Assembly (NCBI GenBank): GCA_030640905.1
Contig: DAOWIM010000015.1
Location: forward strand, 1 to 8,587
From: a bacterium
GTDB taxonomy: Bacteria; Zixibacteria; MSB-5A5; GN15; FEB-12
Length of the DNA stretch: 8,587 bases
Direction of reading: 5' to 3'
This document shows positions 1 to 5,917 of the stretch, piece after piece. Under the pieces are notes generated by a model. It was not told the DNA's origin. It ran no database searches and worked only from the letters and a program-made list of their open reading frames with translations. Position 1 is the first letter of the stretch, and every line of letters begins with the position of its first letter. The translations under genes were made by a program, and so were the position numbers.

Positions 1-377
1 GCCGTCGGGAATCGGCTCAAACTCGCGTGGTCAAAAACTTTGAGATTGCCATTTTCAAAAGGACTAACAGGGGGTATTAAATAATTTGTGATTCCGTTGC
101 TCTGTGCTCGCCGACAAATCAGCCTTAAAGACTGGTGCCTTGCCTCGTAATAGACTGGCGGATTCATCGGAATAGGCAACCTGTTCAGTTGTTGCACAAA
201 TGCTACCTTTTCCATTTTGCTGAGCTTGTTAATTCCGATAAGTAGATTGAGGCGATAATAGGGATATCCAACGATTCCGATTTCTTGGACACAAAAGCTG
301 CCATTGTCGCGATGTAATGGGCAAACAATCGCATGGAGAGCGACGACAAATTTGAAACAGTTTCTCGGAGGTAGCAT
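1..377 (-). CDS. Unrecognised open frame, 3' end off the left edge
   Basis: On the minus strand one frame stays open from an ATG at 377-375 to the window edge, about 125 codons without a stop. The plus-strand frames I read here close early (stops at 52-54, 76-78 and 82-84). The start is uncertain: the ATG at 377 would overlap the divergent plus-strand ATG at 376, and a later in-frame ATG lies at 215-213. The translation has ordinary composition; internal stretches read SKMEKVAFVQQLNRLPIP and VYYEARHQSLRLICRRAQ. I recognise no domain, signal peptide or membrane segment, and see no good ribosome binding site before either start. It could be a real gene, the remains of one, or chance. The length of the open frame is the only argument for it. 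Confidence 0.35.
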   Translation of the reverse strand, partial: MLPPRNCFKFVVALHAIVCPLHRDNGSFCVQEIGIVGYPYYRLNLLIGINKLSKMEKVAFVQQLNRLPIPMNPPVYYEARHQSLRLICRRAQSNGITNYLIPPVSPFENGNLKVFDHASLSRFPT

Positions 378-948
378 GGCTTTTAATGCGAAATGGAAAC
401 TTGAAGAATTATTGGCTCAGCATATCGGGAAAGCGATGCCTGAGCTGTTGGCTGACATCCGGCTTGACTTAGCTGAGATGATCGCAGGCTGCCCAGTCTT
501 TCAGTTGATAATAACAGACAATGGAAACTACTTCCGATTGACTGATAGCAAGGGCTTTGAACAAAAACCTCCACGAGTCGTTGGGCTCTACTCGATATTC
601 ACGCGGGATTGCGTGATCTATTTCGGTGAGGCGAAAGATCTCTACCGCCGGCAACTGCTCGACCCAGACAACACAGCAGATTCGGGCAAGGTTTTTCAAG
701 GTCAAGGGCGAGCAATTTTGAAATTCATCCTTCATTATGGCTGGGCAAACCGTTTGGGGTTTGACAGGGTTTTTCTGCAAATGTACCCTGGGAACTATCA
801 GATACCACGGCAAGGTCACAAAACCTTTGAGGAGTGTTATGAAGTCAGCAAATACAGTAAGGCCCTTGAAGGAGTGCTTGGGCTTTTCATTCAACAGTAC
901 CACAGTCAGATGGCCGATCGTTCCCGAAAAGATGGGCTGCTGATATAG
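376..948 (+). CDS. Probable GIY-YIG nuclease-domain protein
   Basis: This is a 190-aa soluble protein without signal peptide or membrane segment. The ATG at 376 is preferred over an in-frame TTG at 304 because GGAGG (367-371) lies just upstream. Residues 70-72 read GLY and 82-84 read YFG, the spaced GIY...YIG motif pair. An arginine follows at R91/R92, as expected for the catalytic Arg, and E165 in a C-terminal helix is a candidate for the metal-binding Glu. GIY-YIG domains cut DNA in homing endonucleases, UvrC and some restriction enzymes, but many small stand-alone members have no known role. The region between the motif pair and E165 is longer than in minimal domains. The gene is followed 30 bp later by an attC-like repeat, so it may be an integron gene cassette. 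The domain call rests on the motif pattern alone; the substrate is unknown. Confidence 0.6.
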   Translation: MAFNAKWKLEELLAQHIGKAMPELLADIRLDLAEMIAGCPVFQLIITDNGNYFRLTDSKGFEQKPPRVVGLYSIFTRDCVIYFGEAKDLYRRQLLDPDNTADSGKVFQGQGRAILKFILHYGWANRLGFDRVFLQMYPGNYQIPRQGHKTFEECYEVSKYSKALEGVLGLFIQQYHSQMADRSRKDGLLI

Positions 949-978
949 AAGGCGGTCACCCTATCTTATGAGTAGGCC

Positions 979-1038
979 GCCTAACCCGCCGCTGCAGCGG
1001 ACGCTCGTACCTCGTGCGGCTGAGCGCCGTCGTTAAAA
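979..1038 (+). repeat. attC-like recombination site
   Basis: This 60-bp imperfect inverted repeat has the layout of an integron attC site. It begins with GCCTAAC (979-985), which fits the R'' consensus RYYYAAC. It ends with GTTAAAA (1032-1038), which fits the R' consensus GTTRRRY except for the last base. Inside, CGCT-G-CAGC (991/990-998) pairs with GCTGAGCG (1019-1026) over eight base pairs, leaving one unpaired G (994) on the left arm; a single extrahelical base in this arm is an attC hallmark. Outer and inner pairs (988:1028, 1000:1017, 1001-1003:1013-1015) extend the stem, with a short loop at 1004-1012. The orientation is that expected downstream of a plus-strand cassette gene. No integrase or second attC is visible in this window, so the call stays tentative. 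Confidence 0.5.
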
Positions 1039-1109
1039 CCCAGCGCGGCATAGAACACCGGGTCGATACGATCGCGGATGGTTACTTGGTCTCTGAGGGA
1101 AGGTAGTAT

Positions 1110-2024
1110 ATGAAGACGAGAACCTTTTTTGTGATGCTCTGCTTGACTCTCACCTTTTTCGGCTGTAGCAGTGAACAGAGGGCACAGAAGCAAATCCATA
1201 AGGGCCTGGAACTTAAGGAGCTCGAACGCTACGAAGAAGCTATCGATGCCTTCCATGAAGCCATTCGAATTAAACCTGACCTTGCTGAAGCACACTATGA
1301 GCTTGGCGGCGTCTATTTCAAGCAACGCAGTTTTAATGAAGCTATCAAATGCTATCAACAAGCAATCCGTTTGAAACCTGACAATCCTGAAGCCTACTTC
1401 AATATGGGGCTTGCTTATATCAACTTGCAGCAATGGAATGATGTAATTGAATCATTCACGCAAGCCGCACATCTCAAACCGGACAAGTCCGGAAGAGCAT
1501 ACTTTTATATTGGCGAAGCTTGTCATCAACTACAGGACTACAAGGGAGCAATTGCGGCTTTTCAGAAATCAATTGATCTACAGCCTGAGTTCTCCAAAGC
1601 ATATAAGCATCTTGGGGCGTCCTATGGAGCGCTGGAACACTGGGGAGAAGCGAGCAAAGCTCTCCAAGAGGCTGTTCGGTTAGATCCCAGCGACGCAGAG
1701 GCAGATACCCTACTCGCGTATTGCCAAGCAATACTAGATTACAATAAAAAGGTGACAGCAGACCCTGCCTATAGCAAACTCTCAGAATATGGATATAATA
1801 GGATTTCGATAGCTTTTGCTAATGCATCAGCGAATTTTCAATATCTCATTTCCAAATATATCATGACATACGGGGACTTTCTCAAATTACCTCTAGATCA
1901 ACAGATAACAAAATGTAACGAGCTTAGAAACGAGCTTGGCATTGATGAATTGCGTTGGTCTCTGGCTTTACAGGAATGGCTATACACTGATGCTCGTATT
2001 GCTACAACAATTGCTTCCTATTGA
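1110..2024 (+). CDS. TPR-repeat lipoprotein
   Basis: This is a 304-aa protein with a short basic start, a hydrophobic stretch (residues 6-18) and a lipoprotein-type cysteine at C19 (sequence TFFGC). The -3 Phe is atypical of a lipobox. Five tetratricopeptide repeats follow at about 25-57, 59-91, 93-125, 128-161 and 162-195, with the usual spaced A/G/Y/A/P pattern (for example EEAIDAFHEAIRIKPD). Residues about 200-304 carry no repeat, and I do not recognise this tail. TPRs are protein-binding scaffolds; the partner cannot be told. The start has a good ribosome binding site, GAGGGAAGG at 1095-1103, six bases before ATG. The gene is visibly more A/T-rich than the Tol genes in this window and lies directly after the attC-like site, so acquisition by transfer is possible but not shown. 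Confidence 0.8.
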   Translation: MKTRTFFVMLCLTLTFFGCSSEQRAQKQIHKGLELKELERYEEAIDAFHEAIRIKPDLAEAHYELGGVYFKQRSFNEAIKCYQQAIRLKPDNPEAYFNMGLAYINLQQWNDVIESFTQAAHLKPDKSGRAYFYIGEACHQLQDYKGAIAAFQKSIDLQPEFSKAYKHLGASYGALEHWGEASKALQEAVRLDPSDAEADTLLAYCQAILDYNKKVTADPAYSKLSEYGYNRISIAFANASANFQYLISKYIMTYGDFLKLPLDQQITKCNELRNELGIDELRWSLALQEWLYTDARIATTIASY

Positions 2025-2140
2025 GTCCTCTTCTTTCGGGCGGACGGGCAACCTTGATATAGACACCTGCAATTGGAGACTGATAATGAAGAAAGGGGCT
2101 AATCATGTATGATATCATCCTGGCAATATTAGTTGAGTAG
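2025..2140. other. Short spacer before the insertion sequence
   Basis: No gene or RNA is recognised here. Together with 3518-3852 it formed a single spacer between the convergent TPR gene and the Tol-Pal operon before the IS inserted. Confidence 0.5.
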
Positions 2141-2150
2141 GGCAGGATCC
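2141..2150. repeat. Target site duplication, left copy
   Basis: GGCAGGATCC immediately before the left inverted repeat, identical to 3495-3504. Confidence 0.85.
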
Positions 2151-2169
2151 CATATGCGCTAACTTAAGG
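2151..2169 (+). repeat. IS terminal inverted repeat, left
   Basis: CATATGCGCTAACTTAAGG matches the reverse complement of 3476-3494 at 17 of 19 positions, with mismatches at positions 5 and 16. Confidence 0.88.
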
Positions 2170-2204
2170 CTTGTATCTATGTTGTGTATGTTTTATGCTT
2201 AGGC

Positions 2205-3480
2205 ATGGATACAACTACCTGTTTTACAGACGAGGATGATTGGCTTCATGTGTTGAGTATGTTGCCCGATGACCTCGATGATTCGTGTCGTTCTAAGTTA
2301 GCTATTGAGCGTTTTCGAGAGATTCGTTGTGCCTCGGACTTGTTGCGGCTTTGTCTGGCCTATGGGGTATGCGACATGTCTCTTCGGCAAGTAGCAGCCT
2401 GGGCGTCGACCATCGGTCTGGGCGAGCTTTCGAACGTGGCAGTGCTCAAACGGCTTCGTTCGGCAGGGGATTGGCTGGGTCATCTGATTGTGCAATGGCT
2501 ATCACATCGGGGGCTGATTGGTCAAGTTCCACCGCTACAGGTCCGGGTGGTGGATGGTTCTGTGGTAACTACCCCGGGACAACAAGCCCAGGACTATCGG
2601 ATACATTTGGGTTTTGACTTGGCTCGGATGCGGGTTGCGGATGTGGAGTTGACGCCGACCAGTGAGGGGGAATCCTTGCGGCGCCACATCCAGGGGCACG
2701 GGGAAGTGCTTTTGGCTGACCGCGGTTATGGAAAGCCTCCGCAGGTAGCGGCGGCCCTGTCAGGGGGAGCTCATGTGGTCGTTCGCATTCACTACCAGAC
2801 CATGCCGTTGGAAACTTCAAAAGGCAGGAGATTGGACACTTTGTCCTTACTGGAGACCTTGGACTCTCATGAGATTGGTGACTGGCCCGTTTTCTTGCAA
2901 GTCGGCAAGCGTCGCTTTGCTCTGCGTTTGGTGGCGGTAAAAAAAAGTCGGGCCGCAGCCGAGCAGGCCATCGCCAAAGCCAGACGCAAGGCCGAGAAGA
3001 ACGGTACTGTCAAACCCGACCCCCGGTCTCTGAGAGCAGCGCGCTACACTTACTTGCTGACCGACCTGACATCCAAGGAGATCAGCGCCGCGCACGTGTT
3101 AGAATTGTACCGTTTGCGCTGGCAAATCGAATTAGCTTTCAAACGAATAAAGAGTCTGCTAAATCTGAATCTTCGGGCTAAAAGCGATGACATCGTACGG
3201 ACCTATTTGCTGGCCAACATCCTGGGCGCCCTGCTGATAGATGAGCTTTGTGGTAACGCCCTGTCTTTTTTTCCCTGGGGATTTCGGCTCACCAAAGCGC
3301 CCTGTCAGCCATTGGCGACTCCATGACATGTGGAGTAGATCACTCAAAAACGCTATCAAAGGGACAGTGACTATTGCAACAATAATGGTCAACCTGGTAA
3401 ATCTCGGACGCCACTTATGCGACACTCCCAGAAAACGTAAACGTGCTTCCTGCCCAACTCTGAGACCACATCCAACCTAA
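2205..3480 (+). pseudogene. IS4-family transposase, frame broken near the 3' end
   Basis: This DDE transposase cuts and rejoins the IS ends. Numbering from the ATG at 2205 (an in-frame GTG lies at 2184; neither has a strong ribosome binding site), D117 in VVDGS, D172 in ADRGY and E309 form the catalytic triad. E309 sits in the exact IS4 signature Y(2)R(3)E(6)K (Y302, R305, E309, K316). The starting frame ends at a TGA at 3324-3326, after 373 residues. From about 3270 a different frame (+1) continues with plausible transposase tail sequence (SPKRPVSHWRLHDMW, then HLCDTPRKRKR) to a TAA at 3478-3480. Losing one base in or near the T run at 3266-3272 would restore a single protein of about 424 aa. 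The break may be a real inactivating indel, a read error, or a site of slippage; the catalytic core lies before it. Confidence 0.82.
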
Positions 3481-3494
3481 AGTTAGCGCTTATG
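3476..3494 (-). repeat. IS terminal inverted repeat, right
   Basis: The reverse complement reads CATAAGCGCTAACTTTAGG, the partner of 2151-2169. It overlaps the stop codon of the restored transposase frame. Confidence 0.88.
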
Positions 3495-3504
3495 GGCAGG
3501 ATCC
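3495..3504. repeat. Target site duplication, right copy
   Basis: GGCAGGATCC immediately after the right inverted repeat, identical to 2141-2150. It also forms the left arm of the stem-loop at 3495-3517. Confidence 0.85.
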
Positions 3505-3517
3505 CTGTGATCCTGCC
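3495..3517. repeat. Perfect stem-loop at the IS target
   Basis: GGCAGGATC (3495-3503) and GATCCTGCC (3509-3517) form a perfect 9-bp stem around a CCTGT loop. Neither side carries a T run, so it is not a classical intrinsic terminator. It lies between genes that converge from both sides and could be a transcript-end structure or a dispersed palindromic repeat. Confidence 0.7.
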
Positions 3518-3852
3518 ACAAACAATTTTGCCCCTCAAAAAGCGTCATTGCCGCCCACAAAATCCACACCATACCACCCCTGATAACGTGATCGCCCACT
3601 GAAGCAAAGGACACCCCCGACATGGCCGCCAGCAAAAAACAACCATACGCCAACCAGACCACTTTTCAGACAATCCCCGGCGCCCCGCCGCGCCCTGAGA
3701 ACCCGCAGAACGGAGAAAAAGCCACTATGTGGCAGGTGATGCCGCCAAAAAGACTACCAACTCACCACTCCCAACCCAAAAAATCACAAAACGAACCCAT
3801 TTCGTTTAACCAGCTACCCCACTCAGCGCGTGGGTCAAGTGGGTCTTCCCAC
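3518..3852. other. Strand-asymmetric intergenic region
   Basis: No convincing gene. The plus strand is markedly rich in C and A and poor in G and T from about 3540 to 3830, which removes stop codons and creates a long but low-complexity plus-strand frame. Two small hairpins lie near its right end, just downstream of the Tol operon stop: AGTGGG-TCTT-CCCACT at 3838-3853 and the terminator candidate at 3778-3807. No tRNA or known RNA family is recognised. Confidence 0.5.
3778..3807 (-). terminator. Candidate terminator after the Tol-Pal operon
   Basis: Read on the minus strand, AAACGAA and TTCGTTT form a perfect 7-bp stem around a 5-base loop (3789-3807). It is followed by T, GTGA and a run of six T (3788-3778). 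It lies about 46 bases after the stop of the last gene of the operon. The stem has only two G:C pairs and the T run starts five bases late, so it would be weak. Confidence 0.35.
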
Positions 3853-4398
3853 TCAAACCCTCAACTCCAACAACGACAGCCCATACGTATGGCGCATATC
3901 TCTACGGAAGGCCGCCAAGCCGAGACCGGCCAGATCATCGGTAATATCGCCAACCCAGATCGCGGCAAGTTGGTTCTCGCCAGTAACCATAGCGATAACC
4001 GAGTCGGCCAGATGGAAATTGTGAGTAAAAGGGGAATCGGAGAAGATCAGCATTAGTTCGGTTCGCGACTTGTTGGTCAGCACTTTTGGGTTGCCGACTC
4101 TTTTCCTAAAATCAAGCCAGCGGATATCGGCCGGCTGCACAACTCTCGGTTTGGCTACAGCGGTGTCAACGTGCCACCGTCGGCGGGGCAGGTCGATCTC
4201 GATAAATATCAGGCGGCCTTTGCGGTCGATATCAAACCGGACGTGCTCCGATTCGAGATAGGAGAAAAACCGTCGGTCCCGCGCGAACGGTCCCACCTGC
4301 ACATAAAGCGCCTCTTCTTCCAGTTGGTAAAAACCCCGACCGGGCCGGGTGGGCTCGATCGGGGTGCTTATTTGCAGCTTAGGTACTCGGGCGGTCAT
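3853..4398 (-). CDS. Conserved-looking protein of unknown function, coupled to cpoB
   Basis: This is a 181-aa protein without signal peptide, lipobox or membrane segment, so it is probably cytoplasmic. Its ATG (4398-4396) overlaps the cpoB stop as ATGA, which indicates translational coupling and membership of the Tol-Pal operon; it is the last gene. Codon choice looks like that of its operon neighbours. Residues about 22-72 run FYQLEEEALYVQV, then HVRFDIDRKGRLIFIEIDL. This beta-rich pattern of an acidic ALY strand followed by D-x-G-x-L-x-x-I-E-I resembles the small DUF2283 family. Residues about 113-152 (ELMLIF, then VTGENQLAAIWVGDI) may be a diverged second copy. Both resemblances are read by eye and are inference. 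No function can be assigned; the position suggests a link to envelope maintenance, or mere co-transcription. Confidence 0.75.
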   Translation of the reverse strand: MTARVPKLQISTPIEPTRPGRGFYQLEEEALYVQVGPFARDRRFFSYLESEHVRFDIDRKGRLIFIEIDLPRRRWHVDTAVAKPRVVQPADIRWLDFRKRVGNPKVLTNKSRTELMLIFSDSPFTHNFHLADSVIAMVTGENQLAAIWVGDITDDLAGLGLAAFRRDMRHTYGLSLLELRV

Positions 4399-5177
4399 TT
4401 CAGATCTTTGATACGATCAGCCGCCTGTTGGGCCTCGAACGATCCGGGGTGATCATCGACAATCTTCTGGAAAGTGCTTTTTGCCTGATCCTTTCGGCCC
4501 ATCTCCTGATACGAACGTCCCAGCTTGTACCGGGCGCGCGCGATATTGGGCGAGTTCTGGAACTGGCCTATCAGCAGATCAAACTGCGATATCGCCTCGG
4601 TGTATTTCTCCATCGAGTAATAACACTCACCGATCCAGTAATACGCATTCTCGACCGATTCATGCCCCTGACAATCTTTCAGGTAGGCATTGAACCCATC
4701 AATAGCGGTTTCATACTCACCGCGCCGCACCAGAATGAAAGCATCGTCGTACGCCATGCCGCAATCGATACTCGGCTCCGGTTGAACAACCAGCGGGGGG
4801 GCATCCTGCTTTGTTTGAGTTTGAGTCTGCGAGCCGGGCGAGGATTTGATAATACCGCGGCTGCGGCTGATCTCGTCCAGCTTCTGCATCAGATCGTTGT
4901 AATTCTCAAGGAGAATATCAATCTGGCGCTGGAGCTGGCTGATAGTTGTGGAAATATCGTTTCGCAGGCGGGTGTTGGCTTCTTCTCCGTTGGTAATAAC
5001 AGAGTCGAGTCGGGCAATCATCTCCTGCGTCTGCTCGTTTTGCGTCTCTACATCGCGAATCTCGACTTTGAGTTCCTCGATATGTCGCGGCAGGACGCAT
5101 CCGGTCATCATACTGCCTAAAAAGATAACCGCCACAGCAGATGTGGCGGTTATGGCAATCTTCGTGCGGGTCATCAT
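4395..5177 (-). CDS. cpoB: CpoB/YbgF-like Tol-Pal coordinator, lipoprotein form
   Basis: CpoB (YbgF) is the periplasmic partner of the Tol system that coordinates outer-membrane constriction with peptidoglycan synthesis at division. The 260-aa product has the family architecture: an export signal, a coiled coil (about 31-105, IEELKVEIRDVETQ onward), a Gln/Thr/Pro-rich linker (106-137), then TPR-like repeats at about 140-172, 177-209 and 213-246. The last holds the family's typical ARYKLGRSYQEMG. The signal ends in MTGC, giving a lipobox with C27; Proteobacterial CpoB is usually soluble, so membrane anchoring is a difference. Two ATGs are adjacent (5177 and 5174). AAAGAG at 5178-5183 fits the second better, so the mature start is uncertain by one residue. 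It follows pal by 19 bases and its stop overlaps the start of the next gene. Confidence 0.88.
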   Translation of the reverse strand: MMTRTKIAITATSAVAVIFLGSMMTGCVLPRHIEELKVEIRDVETQNEQTQEMIARLDSVITNGEEANTRLRNDISTTISQLQRQIDILLENYNDLMQKLDEISRSRGIIKSSPGSQTQTQTKQDAPPLVVQPEPSIDCGMAYDDAFILVRRGEYETAIDGFNAYLKDCQGHESVENAYYWIGECYYSMEKYTEAISQFDLLIGQFQNSPNIARARYKLGRSYQEMGRKDQAKSTFQKIVDDHPGSFEAQQAADRIKDLK

Positions 5178-5196
5178 ACTCTTTATACCCGTAATG

Positions 5197-5712
5197 TTAC
5201 TGCGAGATTATCCGGAATTCACACCTTCTGTTTTTGGACCAGGCATCTTCGTTACTGCCCGTATCCACCGGACGTTCCTTGCCGTAACTGATAACCGACA
5301 GCCGCGCAGCATTGATGCCGAGCCCGGTCAGGTAATCCATTACAGCCTTGGCCCGTTTCTCGCCAAGTGAAAGGTTGTACTCGACCGTGCCGCGCTCATC
5401 GCAGTGACCTTCGATCTTGATAATGGCATCGGTAAACTCACTCAGCAACTCGTAATTGACACTGAGACTGGTTTTAGTGTCATCGCGGAGATCGAACTTG
5501 TCAAAGTCGAAATAGACGGTCTGAAGCTGACTTTCCTTCAGTTTCGGCGGTGGTGGTGGCGGTGGTGGCGGTGGTGGTTCCGGTTCCGGCTCCGGTTCGA
5601 CAACAACCGGGGGCGCTTCTTCGACCGGCGTAGGCGGATCGCCGCATCCAGCGGCCAACATGAGGGCCAGTGCGATTAAACCAAACAGCAGCAAAAAATT
5701 CTGTTTTCTCAT
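5197..5712 (-). CDS. pal: Peptidoglycan-associated lipoprotein Pal
   Basis: Pal is the outer-membrane lipoprotein that holds the peptidoglycan and is released or moved by TolB and TolA. The 171-aa product has a lipoprotein signal ending in LAAGC (C23). A proline-rich linker follows (25-57), with Pro-Glu pairs and eleven consecutive prolines (46-56), then an OmpA-type domain at about 66-170. The domain shows YFDFDKFDLR, the motif GHCDERGTVEYNLSLGEKRA with D105 and R120 in the positions that bind diaminopimelate in Pal, and the closing SYGKERP and SKNRRCEF motifs. The start has GAAGGGA about eight bases upstream. The gene follows tolB after 205 bases containing a hairpin and a promoter-like box, and precedes cpoB closely. 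Confidence 0.95.
   Translation of the reverse strand: MRKQNFLLLFGLIALALMLAAGCGDPPTPVEEAPPVVVEPEPEPEPPPPPPPPPPPKLKESQLQTVYFDFDKFDLRDDTKTSLSVNYELLSEFTDAIIKIEGHCDERGTVEYNLSLGEKRAKAVMDYLTGLGINAARLSVISYGKERPVDTGSNEDAWSKNRRCEFRIISQ
5540..5600 (-). repeat. Pro-rich codon repeat within pal
   Basis: The plus strand shows tandem GGTGGTGGC-like units followed by CCGGTT-type units. They encode the run of eleven prolines and the Pro-Glu pairs of the Pal linker. Such simple repeats can change length by slippage. Confidence 0.7.
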
Positions 5713-5755
5713 TTTTCTATCCCTTCAAACAGATTAAATAAGTCCTGAATTTCAC

Positions 5756-5761
5756 ATTATA
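5756..5761 (-). promoter_or_regulatory. Possible pal promoter, -10 box
   Basis: A perfect TATAAT on the minus strand lies 44 bases before the pal ATG. No clear -35 hexamer stands 16-18 bases upstream, and no TGn extension is present. The lineage's sigma-factor preferences are also unknown. Confidence 0.4.
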
Positions 5762-5801
5762 GTAGAATCAATCTACCCGACAGTCTTCAATCCGTCAAAC
5801 T

Positions 5802-5825
5802 AAAAAACCACATAGTGGTTCTTTT
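5802..5825 (-). terminator. Candidate terminator or attenuator between tolB and pal
   Basis: AACCAC (5806-5811) and GTGGTT (5815-5820) form a 6-bp stem around ATA. On the minus strand the stem runs into TTTTTT, and on the plus strand a CTTTT follows. The stem is short with three G:C pairs. It lies about 93 bases after the tolB stop and upstream of the TATAAT, as expected for a partial terminator separating tolQRAB from pal-cpoB. Confidence 0.5.
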
Positions 5826-5917
5826 CTCAGTATCGGGCGGATGGTTCATTTTGTATTATCTCAGTTTCTGCGTTGACAATATTATCCTCGACCAACAACT
5901 GGCCACACAGCGGTTTT

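Larger units (their letters stand above)
2151..3494 (+). mobile_element. IS4-family insertion sequence, complete ends
   Basis: The element is 1344 bp long, bounded by 19-bp terminal inverted repeats with two mismatches (2151-2169 and 3476-3494) and by 10-bp direct repeats GGCAGGATCC at 2141-2150 and 3495-3504. Because the flanks read GGG...CCC, the direct repeat can be extended to 12 bp (2140-2151 and 3494-3505) and the exact IS boundary shifted by a base or two. Direct repeats of about 10-12 bp are usual for several IS4 subgroups. One transposase gene fills the element, and its catalytic motifs are of IS4 type. The right inverted repeat overlaps the end of the transposase reading frame. The intact, matching target duplications show that this copy has stayed in place without later rearrangement. 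Confidence 0.88.

Noticed and set aside
950..982. AGGCGG...CCGCCT inverted repeat as a terminator of the GIY-YIG gene
   Set aside because: The stem is six bases with a 21-base loop and no T run, and it overlaps the attC-like R'' box.
981..1433. Minus-strand 150-codon frame across the attC-like site and the TPR gene
   Set aside because: Most of it is antisense to the clear TPR lipoprotein. The protein-like tail near 981-1080 comes from the repeat sequence.
3266..3272. T7 as a programmed -1 ribosomal frameshift site
   Set aside because: A -1 shift leads to a different frame from the one holding the transposase tail; a +1 change or loss of one base is needed.
3622..4056. Plus-strand 144-codon frame with AAAGGA upstream of its ATG
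   Set aside because: It overlaps the well-supported minus-strand gene by about 200 bases. Its Pro/Gln/Lys/Asn/Thr-rich content follows from the C/A skew, and no domain is seen. A short real gene here is not excluded.
4428..5120. Plus-strand 230-codon frame opposite cpoB
   Set aside because: Antisense shadow of cpoB with no ribosome binding site or recognisable domain.
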